Assembly: GCA_963281155.1 (NCBI GenBank)
Contig: CAUJLY010000006.1
Coordinates: 5,704,001-5,768,000, forward strand
DNA: 64,000 nt
From: Rhabditophanes sp. KR3021
Taxonomy: Eukaryota > Nematoda > Chromadorea > Rhabditida > Alloionematidae
Direction: 5' to 3'
Shown: positions 11,869 through 21,821 of the stretch, in pieces
Numbering within the stretch: the stretch's first letter is position 1
Layout of the letters: the number at the start of each line of letters is the position of its first letter
Program-made: the position numbers and the translations under genes
Notes under the pieces: generated by a model
What the model saw: only the letters and a program-made list of their open reading frames with translations
What the model was told of the DNA's origin: nothing
Databases searched by the model: none

Positions 11869-13054
11869 CTACGGATAAAATTGCCTCGAGTATTCCTGAA
11901 TTTTTTCGATTTCATCCGTACATATTTCACCATCTTTGCATGTTAAAAGGCTTTCAATAAAATATTTGTTTTGTCCAATAATTTTTGCTTTATAAAATAA
12001 ATACTCCAATGCATATTGCATATCTGCCGAGATGTAGTGAAAACTGATTGGAAATGTACTTAAATTTTCTTTCAAACATCCACCGGAATTCATTGAGCAG
12101 AAAAAGTTAAATTGATGATTGTCATTCAAAGTTGTGAAATCCACAACACTGGATGGTGTGAAAACTATTCTTCCCTTATAATAAAAAATGTTTAAAATAG
12201 TTGAAACTTTTATCAATAGTCACAAAATATGGAAATTAAATCTACCTTAAAATCTTTAACATCCGAAATATCAATGTTCATATTCTCCATACAATGGCCA
12301 ATTTCTCGATCATCCCAACTATCAGCACCTTGGAAGCATTTATTCGGATTACTAAATCCTTCATTTACCAATTTTTTTATTGCTCCTATGCTCAAAACAT
12401 ATCCGGCACCTCCTTGGTGATAATTATGATGTCCAAAACTATTAAAATCTAACCGGTAGCCAAAATATTTTTCTTCACTAGCATTTTTGTTTAACAAAAA
12501 CATTCGTAAGTTTTCTGTTGAAAGTAAAAATTTGAACACCGTTAAAATGAAGCTAAATCTTACCCATCACTATAAAACTATCATCATCTATTTTAAGAAT
12601 GTAATCAAATGTATCCTTTATATTCTGCATAAACGTGTTGAATGGCTCCTCTGATTTTACCGTAACTGAATCTATAGTCATCGCTTGGAAAGGCTTTAAT
12701 TGCTTTAATGCTTGGATCATCGACACTTGATGCGTAAACCTTAAACGAGTTGCTTACATTAAAAAAATATTTCATTTCATACCCAATTTGAACATCTCTT
12801 TACCCATGTATTTATCTGTGGTATAACCCGAGAATACTTATTCTTTGGTGTTGTCAGAATTATACAAAACACTTTTACTCTTTCTTGTAGCAACATTGAA
12901 AAGTTATTAAAGTCTTAAATATAGTTAAATGCTTTTATTATTAATAATTACCATTATTTTTTTCGAATTCATCTAAGTCATAATTATCGTCATTGGTGAT
13001 AGCGGCAATAATAGAGAAAACTGTAGTGAATAAATAAATACCATGTAAAAGCAT
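11869..13054 (-). CDS. C1GALT1-like beta-1,3-galactosyltransferase, with apparent frameshift
   Basis: Five exons (12952-13054, 12783-12913, 12564-12739, 12246-12514, 11869-12174) match the core-1 synthase fold. In order they carry a hydrophobic N-terminus, an FCIILTTPK strand, TWVKRC, the metal-binding IDDDSF near 12580, NLRMFL, YFGYR, HQGGAGYVLS, EIGHCME, and the late SFHYI motif. The family adds galactose in beta-1,3 linkage to GalNAc-Ser/Thr in the Golgi. Nematodes carry several such genes. Exon 3 is one base too long: the frame upstream of the GG at 12615-12616 and the DDD-containing frame downstream differ by +1. Both flanks match the family, so one extra base is the simplest explanation. 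This may be an assembly indel, a recent pseudogene or a shifted frame. With it discounted the length would be about 327 residues. Confidence 0.8.
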
Positions 13055-13538
13055 AATAAATTTTTCCTGAAACTTCTGTCCAATATTATATTGTTTAATA
13101 ACATAATTAAGGAACCTCGTATTTAGTCACAACAATTCTCAACAATTCGCAATTATGATTGCAGGTAGTTTTATATTTATAGTTTAAAATGTCTTATTAG
13201 TTATTCCTAAAGGGGAGTAACTTAATTAAAGACTTATTTATTAATTTCTCAAATTATACTTTTGCACCTTTGCTTAATAATTTCTTTTTTACTAAATACT
13301 ATGTACTTCATTCATTGTGACACAAATAAGTTGTTAAATAAATGATCTGTTACTTAAAAATTAAAATCTCCATCAGGCAATTTTCGAGATACTCCATCTG
13401 GCGTGATAAACAATAAGTATACATCTAAATGCCCTAGTTTAATACAGCTTAAAGACAACATATGTAATTGATTTGATGAGTTTTAAATTTCCTTCATTTA
13501 GATAAAGTTCATTTGTATATTTTACCTGCTTAATAAAA
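13055..13538. other. intergenic, no gene seen
   Basis: AT-rich spacer upstream of the C1GALT1-like gene. Nothing recognisable. Confidence 0.4.
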
Positions 13539-14271
13539 ATGGGTAATAAAGCAATTCAGATTATACTTTCTAAGGATGAGTTAATACAAGTAAAAAGCAA
13601 TAAAGCTAATTTAAATTATTCTTCTATTCATAAGGAATATATGACAAGAACTATCCACAAAGTTTCAAACAATACCTGCACAAAATATCTTAAAGGACAT
13701 CGGGTAATTCCATTTTATTTAGATTTAATAATATTTTTTGTTTAGTTAAAATCAGATGAGGGGCGTAATCGTATAATCAACTCAATTACTAATCCAGATA
13801 TATTTCATGATTATTCAGTTAAATCTTCTTGTACAAATGGCTGAGAATGACTTGTTAGATACAAGTACAAATAAAGTAAAATGCCCCGACAAAGAGAAAC
13901 AATCAAATAAGGTTATTTTATCAAACACTTCTTTTGGATCTTTAATTCCTCAAGATTTTGAGATGATCGAATCTGGTTTAAATAAGAAGCTCTTAAAGGA
14001 TGTTCTTTTGTATCATATGCTAAGCCAACGAGAAGTTGCTTCCAAGCGCGTTGAAGCTAATATTAAATATGCAAGAATCGCGACAATGATGTTTTTTGTG
14101 TGAGCTTAATGGCATTAAAAAAGACAAAAGAAATTATTATAAGAAAGATAATAAAGATGTGATGGGAATTGAAAAAGATCACGATTTAGCTAAAAAAGAA
14201 ATCCAAACCAAATGTCAAGTTTTAAATGAAGATAACAATAACTCAGTTTATAAAAGATGATTTAGTATGAT
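13539..14271 (+). pseudogene. broken charged, probably coiled-coil reading frame
   Basis: Open segments at 13539-13690, about 13739-13840, 13848-14100 and about 14102-14260 lie in changing frames. They encode an N-terminal MGN followed by charged, Lys/Glu-rich helical sequence, including SQREVASKRVEANIKYA. A very weak resemblance to the MICOS MIC19/MIC25 layout (MG start, charged helix) was noted but no CHCH cysteine pairs follow. A 41-nt intron after 13703 is plausible, and a 28-nt intron at 13842-13869 would restore frame. Later breaks fall at T-runs and A-runs, so sequencing indels are possible. The product is not recognised. Confidence 0.3.
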
Positions 14272-14285
14272 GATATTGAAAAGAA

Positions 14286-14755
14286 ATGGAGTTAATTTTT
14301 AAAAAATACAAAATAAATAATAATCCTTTAATGTGGAATTGCTATTTCTCTACAGCTTTAGGAATTATGCGTCTTGATAGTAGAGTGAAAAATAACTATC
14401 AAAGAAACTGGAATGAGATGTTTAATGAAAAATACAATAAGCATTTTGTGGTTCCGAACACTGGTGGCATTCTTAAAGGTATGCATTGCTTTCTTCTTAT
14501 AATTGATACAAATAAAAGAATAATCGAACAATACAATAATTTTTTAAAAATTGTTACCATTCAGAACTTAAAAAAATTAAAGAGAGATTGCATGATTCAA
14601 AATGTAAATGTATTATTAAGGAAAATATCCAAAAAAAACAAATGGTGATGGTTGTGGATCATTTAGTTTGCTTTATGCTAAATCTTTATTAGAAAATCTA
14701 GATGTAATTCAAGTATCAGAACAAGACATTTCAAAATTACGTAAAAAATACAAAA
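14286..14755 (+). pseudogene. Ulp1/C48-type cysteine-protease-like remnant
   Basis: Three successive frames together resemble the C-terminal half of a Ulp1-like (C48) protease. The first contains GGILKGMHCFLLIID followed by EQYN (His region, with the usual acidic residue as Asn). The second is a charged middle part. The third has NGDGCGSFSLLYAKSLLENL, matching the catalytic-Cys segment. Frame changes occur near A-runs at about 14570 and about 14632. Such proteases process SUMO-like proteins or occur in some mobile elements. Without neighbouring integrase or polymerase I cannot tell which. It may be a relic, or an intact gene with homopolymer errors. Confidence 0.4.
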
Positions 14756-14863
14756 GCCTTAATTATTTTTCATTCTACTTTTATTTCATCTAAAACCATC
14801 ATAGAGACTGATTAAATTAATATTAAAAGGATTTAAGATAGCCGAAGCTTTATATTATCATTT

Positions 14864-14913
14864 TTTGTGACGAACTAGGTTATGTGTGTAAAATAAACCT
14901 AATTAGTCACAAA
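14864..14913. repeat. 18-bp inverted repeat with 14-nt loop
   Basis: Bases 14864-14881 pair with 14896-14913 at 16 of 18 positions around a 14-nt loop. Two possible G:U pairs extend the base of the stem. It lies 110 nt after the C48-like remnant. It could be a small hairpin RNA, a terminator-like structure or an element end. Confidence 0.5.
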
Positions 14914-16417
14914 GGTATGACTAAACATGCAAGCCTCCATAATTATTATAATTAATTGCTTATTTTTAAACGTATTCAAGAACTATTATTTTGGTATATA
15001 AAAGACAAAATTAAGATATTTAATTGATAAATAAAACAGATTAAAAAGGAGCTGCTTCTGCATGAAGATCTCAAAAACTAAATAATATAGCACACACATT
15101 TTTAGAATAATTTTGCAATTTTGTCAATTTTTGTATCCATAGAAAACTTAAATATTAAAAAATTAGATTAATGTCATAAATATTTTGGACAGCTAAAGAG
15201 ATTCTAAATTTGGATAATAAAATGTTACACTTTATCTTGCTCCAGTTACTTAATATGTTTGACAAAATCAAAATATCTTTTAATTTTTTACTCTTTCAAA
15301 AAATAAACCTTTGTTGTTGAATACATAAGCGAAAGAAATGTCAAAATCAACAAGATTAAGTTAATATTGTGAATTGCAAATTATTTATTCCCATGAACTA
15401 GAAAAAATGCTCTGTCAAATAGTAAGGATTATGATGAAAATGATTTTTTAAACAAAGTTTTAATCTTTTTATTGTATTTTCAAAAATGGAATAATTTTTT
15501 TAATAAATTACTTTAAGTTTTTATTTTTCCAAATCAAAAGTGTTATTATTGTTCCTGCTTTGTCGAACTTATAGGCAAAAATATTACACCCTTTGAATTA
15601 AGACGGAAAAAATGTTTACATTAATCAGTTTTGCCACTCACAAATTAGTGAGTCTACGTTTCTTCACTTTATAGCTTATTTATTGCAGGAACTGAATCAC
15701 ATTCAATGTGCATGATATAAAAGGATACGGAAAAATTATAATGCCACCAATTCTGAAATCTAACCAAGATTGCAAAAAAGTAAAAAATGTAAACTTGCAT
15801 AAAGCCTATTAGTGATTGTTCAAGATAATGTTTTCTTTAAAATGATGCACAAATGCCGTGTATTAGAAATATACAGATCATATTATCAATTAACGAATGA
15901 TCATTTTTATTCGTAATTTATATTCCCGTTATATATTTAGATATGCCTCTGTATTGTATTCAATTAATGTAAAATGGTATGTTTGGGATTTGGTTATTGA
16001 TTTTAAAGCAATTAGAGTTTTCAAAGTTCGTGTTAAACTTTTAATAAAAATAATATGTTTCAATTTTACCAATGATAGTTTTAACACCAAATAAAGTAAC
16101 TATTTCAACACATATTGTTGTACACAACCCTCACATTTGTTATAACTTTTATAAAACTTTGCAAATAATTAGTTATGTTTATTTAAATCAATTATAAATG
16201 TTTTTTATAAACTATAAATGAAAAGAATGGTGAGAATAACTTCGTCTATCAGAAATAATCACTACAACTCATCTATATGACCGATTTTTGGTCCGCGACT
16301 TAGTTTATTACTATTCATACTTTGTCAAATGATGTTGATAAAAACAATTTTATGTGATTCATGTTAATATCAGTTCAAATTTAAAACCTTATATTTATAC
16401 AAATACTTAAATTGGCA
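14914..16417. other. intergenic, no gene seen
   Basis: AT-rich spacer. A 65-codon open stretch at 15897-16094 is hydrophobic but unsupported. Confidence 0.4.
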
Positions 16418-19400
16418 ATGGCTCTTCTGAATTTAAAGGAAATTAGTCCTCATATTGAAAGAAATCAGTTAATCAAAATAACTGGCTACAAAGAAAATGT
16501 CTCTGACAAATTTGTTGTAAGTTTGTTAATCTCGATCCATAATTTATTGTTTTTATAGACTTATTTTGTTCAATGTACAGTTGGAAATTGCACATGGACT
16601 GTGTCAAAACGATATAGCAACTTTAAAGATTTTGACGAGATTCGTTTTCCAGATCGTAAAAAATCATTTTTACCACCAAAGAAGGTATTTGGAAATCGTG
16701 ATACCGAATTTTTAACAGAAAGAAAAATTGAACTGGAAAAGTATTTAAGAGCTGTTGCAGAATTGGAGATCTGGCTAGCTAAAAAGCACCAAAAGGTTTT
16801 ATTACCAAAGTTATTTGCAAGATTTTTAGATTTCCATCAATATGTAAGTAAAAATTTATAATGTTTATCAAAATAGACATAATCCTCAATATCTATTTAA
16901 AAATATGAACAAATCCTCTATTCAACTGTTAAATGAGTCATTTTCGTCTTCCGATTCGGGTCTAGCAATTGCAACAATCTCTGCGGGCTTGTGCATCTCG
17001 ATAGTTGAATAAATTCGTTTCTCTCTCCAGTATTGAAGACCGTTCCAGACATTTCTGAGCGCAATGTAAAGCATAATCAGGTTTTTAAAAACAAATATGC
17101 TAAGATCATACTTTTCGCCCTTTCTTTGCATTTTAAGATGATAAAATATATAACATCTGATTGCCAAATAAGGGACATTAACAACAGCACTATAAACCAA
17201 ACCCCATACTTTATTTCCACAACAAAACTTTTCGGATATTTTGGAAAAGCGTAGAGGTATTAACGTAAATGCTGGCAAACATAAATTGAAACAGGCATAT
17301 GACAATATAAAGTATTCAACAATCCAATGAAGTCTCCAACCATTTTTCTAAATGAATTATATGTTATTCTCTAAGTGCAAGACTTACTTCTGCTTCAAAT
17401 AATAAATCTATTATTAAAATTGTGTCAATTATGTCTAGAGATCTGGCCATAAACTGATTTTCAATTACTAATTGCCTTCTACTACTGAGTGAGGTGTAAT
17501 GATTAGCTTCGATCAAAAAAGCATACACAAAAATGCTTAAGCCAATAGTTAACTTATATAAGTTATCGTCAAAGATTTTTTCGTAATTTTCTAGTGGTAA
17601 TGGAACCAATTCGCGGTGAAAATGACAAAATGTGATAAAAACCTTCAAAGCTAATAAGATCGAATAAAATAACCAACATAAAAAAGCATGTTTGACTAAG
17701 CCGTCGCGAGCATAATTTTCCTTCATATTTGTTTGATTTCGTTTCATTTGGGTAATTGTGGTAAAGATGATAAATACGATAACAAGGATATCCGGAATCA
17801 TAGTAAGATAGTACAAATTGTTATGGAAATAAACAGCAAAATATCTAGAAAATATTGCACTTTGTAACATTATCACTGATATGCATGTTAACAAGCCAAA
17901 GGAATCTATTGTTCCACGGCAACATCTGCCTAAAATGGTATTTATTAATGATTTGTAATGAAATTAGATTAGTTTGCACAAGATTCAATTTATAACAATT
18001 AAACTTACCAGGTACTACATTCATATTCATAATTATACCAATTAGAATAATTACAGTTACAACTCTTCGTTTCAATTGAAGATTGTTCTTATGAGAATGG
18101 TCCGTGTGAGGTGAATATTTTTTGTTTATTCGTTTGCGTATTTTTCTTACCTACCGCAATCCCGTACAAAACTTGCTTTTTGACTAATCTGATGAAGTAG
18201 ATTGATAGGCAGCGAAAGTTAATAACATAAAATTCCACAGATCATTAAATGTTTCCTCTGTAAACATGTTCTTAAAAAATTTGAGAAAAAGATTCTTACT
18301 TATAAAACAACAAAGAAGATGAATGAATTGAGTGAAAATTGTATTTTCAAAAGTATATTAATAACACACATCACTTAGTCAATAATAAATGAGTAATTTT
18401 AGGAAGTTCATTCAATTGTAGAAGACATATGCGAGAGATTATCAATTATGAGCAAAATTTGGATCACAGAAAATGAAAACAAACCAAGATACTTTGAATT
18501 TACTGCAATTGAAATGCATGCCATAGGAGAAAGACTCAAATTACCGCTGTCACCAACTAAGGGTAGACCATAATTACTAAACTTTTATTTTATTTTTTAT
18601 TTAGACGAAGATGATACTGGAGATGTATCACATGTGATGGAGTTTTTAACGACCATTAACAATGTTAAAATCAAGGGTGCAAAAGGTTTTGTGGACAATT
18701 CAAACATCATATCGCATAGTCTCGCACTAAACTTGCATTTTTGTCGCAAATTAACATCACTTTGGGTAAGATTCTTGAATTAAACAAAAACAAACAAATA
18801 CTTAATTTATTACGTTGATTACCCGCTACATTGTTGTTATTTCAGATTACTGATTGTGATGTACGTGTAATTGCAGGAATAGATAAATGCAAGCATACAC
18901 TGAAGCGCTTGACAATACATTACTCAATGAAAAATCTTAAAGATTTATTATGTAAAGATGATACCAAGAGTATTAATGAAATAACAGCTTGGACAACTAT
19001 TGAGCATGCAGATTTTTCATTCAATGAGTGCACTGAAATTGATGGTTCTATTCAACTTTTAAAATCACTGCAGAAACTCAATTTTAGTCACAACCAATTA
19101 GAAAGTATTGGGAGCTCTTTACATCACTTAATGCATCTAACAGACATAACACTAACCAATAATTGTATTTCAACCGTTGAAAATTGGCATTTAAAATTGG
19201 GTAATGTAAAAAATTTGAACTTATCCGGAAACGACATTACCAATTTAAATGGACTTGGAAAACTATTTTCACTCCAATCATTGAATTTGTCTGAAAATCT
19301 TCTTGGAAATATTGAATCAATTATGGCTCTTCAAAACTTACCTGTTTTGGAAAACTTAATATTAAAAGGAAATAAAATCCAAAAGATTGTTGATTATAGA

Positions 19401-19607
19401 GCAAAAGTATTGCACATCTTCGGACAACGTTTTGTTGAAGTTACTTTAGACAATGTCAAAAGTGATTCAGCGGAAATTGATACAATAACTATTAGATTGG
19501 CTTTGAATAAATTAAACGAAGAAAGACATTTAGAAAACAAAAAAAAGGAAGAAAGACAAAATAAGCATAATACTAAAGATGAATTAAAAGTTGAAAGCGA
19601 AGAATAG
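16418..19607 (+). CDS. nischarin-like PX and leucine-rich-repeat protein
   Basis: Exons 16418-16516, 16559-16843, 18403-18562, 18605-18765 and 18846-19607 join in phase to give about 488 residues. Residues about 10-125 form a PX phosphoinositide-binding domain, with SKRYSNFKDF and PPKK typical of its binding loop. After PRYFEFTAIEMHAIGERL, a nischarin-type linker, come leucine-rich repeats at about 300-440 with LNFSHNQL, LKLGNVKNLNLSGN and VDYRAKVL, matching the LRR block of nischarin. Nischarin binds integrin alpha-5 and Rac/PAK and acts on endosomes. This version stops shortly after the LRRs with a Lys/Glu-rich tail and lacks the long C-terminal region of the vertebrate protein. Its third intron-exon boundary spans 1,559 nt and holds a TMEM121-like gene on the opposite strand. 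Confidence 0.9.
16922..18087 (-). CDS. TMEM121-like multipass membrane protein, nested in the nischarin intron
   Basis: Exons 18009-18087, 17388-17929 and 16922-17347 join in phase, giving at least 348 residues. The 5' end is not resolved: the first exon seen begins after an ATAAG acceptor and its start codon must lie in a further upstream exon or close by. Several hydrophobic segments occur in the order expected for TMEM121 (fly 'hole' family). These are RRVVTVIILIG near the N-terminus, RYFAVYF, LIEANHY, SLDIIDTILIIDLLFEAE, and a late FKNLIMLYIALRNVW segment. The molecular role of the family is poorly known. The whole recognised coding region lies between two exons of the nischarin-like gene on the other strand. 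Confidence 0.65.
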
Positions 19608-19724
19608 TTATATTATATAATCAAACAAAAATTGGAGTTTTTAAATATATAATTAGTAAGATCACTTGTCTACTTGCATTTTAACAATATTCATAGCATA
19701 AATAAATATTTATTTACTTTTTAT

Positions 19725-20821
19725 TTAATGAAACATTCTTCTTTGGAAACAAGAGTCCACGAACATGTTGATTTCTTCGCAAGTATATTGAGGCATAAAC
19801 ATTTTAGCTAAATGACAGTTTTGACGCACAAATGTTCGTACGTCTGAAATACCATATCCTTTTACATACGTTTGCATATTAAAACAATTTTGATTGCTCA
19901 AAACTGATCTTCCGTTAACTTTTTTCACTTCACCAATAATGGATGTAACAAGTGGCGAAGGGGTTACTGAGTCAATATAATTATTTCTCTCTTGGTCGTG
20001 TTTATAATTATATGTAGATTGGCTGGTTTCATATCCAATGTTTGGTTGATTTAAGTAATTACTATTTTGATTGTAATCATTTGATAAAGCTTGTAAATTA
20101 GTGTGAGGATTATTGCGAACAAATGTAGTAGGATATTTAGTATGCAACGGTCTTGAACGTCTGCTGTTTGTTAGTTCATTTATAGATCCTAATGGATAAT
20201 AAGATGGTGATGGTAGTGATTTGATAGATTCCTTTGGTAACTAAACGAATTAATTAGAATTAAAAAAGGGAAACTCACATTTTGAATATTTTCATCTTCT
20301 ATATTACTACTTATTTGTCCGAATGTTCTATCATTACTAACTGAGTGTATGATTGAATTACTTCGATTCGGGGCACGTCTAATTCCATTTTCAGAAATCA
20401 AATTTTTATCAAGAGCAGTTTCTGCATATCTATTTTGAGTTAAAGGTTTTTGGGGTGAAATTTTAATAGCACCAATAGTTGGTAAAATATCTTCAAATAT
20501 ATTAGGAAATTTCTTTTCACTTGACAAAATTGATATCTTTGGTTCCATTTTTTTCTTGTTATTCGATTTGATTATCTTAGGAACTAATTCTCTGATAGCC
20601 TGTTCTTTAATTTCTTTACCATTTCTATCTAAATATACATACATTTCGATGCATTTAATTTTTTTAATTCTTTTTTGTGCCTCCACGGGCCATTCATTTT
20701 TACCATCGCTGTCAGCTAACTTGTCCAAGGCAACAGATTCCATTTTTTGTGTTGTATAAAAACCATATGCAGATGAATAAATAACAAAATTTAAAACCAA
20801 ACAAAATTTATTGCAAAGCAT
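19725..20821 (-). CDS. orphan secreted protein with C-terminal cysteine motif
   Basis: Two exons (20279-20821, 19725-20240) join in phase 0 to give 352 residues. Residues 1-19 look like a signal peptide. The middle is a long, low-complexity, Asn/Ser/Lys/Pro-rich region with basic pairs (for example RRAPNR and RRSRP) that could be processing sites. The last about 55 residues look structured, with four cysteines: one near NQNCF, then QNCHLAK, QYTCEEI and DSCF. I do not recognise the family. The arrangement suggests a precursor whose folded part is the C-terminal Cys module. The intron is 38 nt. The flippase gene starts 1.0 kb away in the opposite direction. Confidence 0.7.
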
Positions 20822-21821
20822 TGTGTAAAGAAAATCAAATTTTTTAGTTAGATGATAATTGTACTTTCACAAAGGTTAACAAACAATAGTACCAATTAAA
20901 GTAAAATAAAAATATATAGAAATATATCTATCTATATCTATTATTCTCACACAATCTCAATCAACTAACAATCACGGGAAACTTGTCGAAAACTTTAATA
21001 ATCCACGCTCAATTTAATTTTAACATATACAATACTCCTTCAATTATTTTAAGTTAGGTTAACGAGGGGCAAATAGAGGTGAAATAATACACGATGACAC
21101 CAATCTTGATAACCACTCATTTTTGGCTCCTTGAATAAATAAATGAACATGGTATATTTATAGGTAGTTGTAAATGTGTATATTGTGTATAATTGTTTCC
21201 TTTTGAAGTTAAGCCATATTCAGAAGAATAAACGATCGTTTATGGTTTATTTATATCTACCATATTATAAGGATTTGAGTTATATAAAGAAAATCAACAT
21301 TTTGTTGAAATTGATATAAACTGACAATTGAAAATATGCTTGTAGGCATGAGAATTTATATTCTCAAACATGTATATTTGTTCTCAAATGTATCCTTTAT
21401 GTATGTTAAACAATCAAAAGAGCATTATCTCAACATTTTATTGGTCAAAGCTATCATCAAATATAACCATTATTTTTGTTCTAAAGATCACGTCATTCAA
21501 GATCACTTTTAACTTATTTTTTTGCTCAAGGATATGCAATTGAAATATGTATGATGATTTTGTACTCTATAGACCTTTCTTTAAACTTTGGATACCTTAT
21601 ATACTTATCAGTGACTGACTTTCGATTTTAATATACGAAATACAATTATGCAAACAATGTATAAACATATATTTGTTATCATGGTTTGTCATGCTTGATC
21701 GATTGTAGCGCGCTTCTCTCAGCTAGCACCTTCATTTTGAGATATTTTTGGTTAATGATATAATACAGAATTATATCTCCTTGATACAATTTAATTAATT
21801 ATTTTTTTTGATTCTCTTCCA
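20822..21821. other. divergent intergenic region
   Basis: About 1 kb of AT-rich sequence between the minus-strand secreted protein and the plus-strand flippase. Likely holds both promoters by position. No specific element recognised. Confidence 0.4.

Noticed and set aside
12601..12660. A 36-nt intron (GT at 12660, AG near 12625) to explain the galactosyltransferase frame change
   Set aside because: Its length is a multiple of three, so it cannot correct the frame, and it would delete a family-like segment.
12784..12840. Second frameshift in the galactosyltransferase exon 2
   Set aside because: A 43-nt intron with a GTATGA donor at 12782 removes the stop and restores a good alignment, so no indel is needed.
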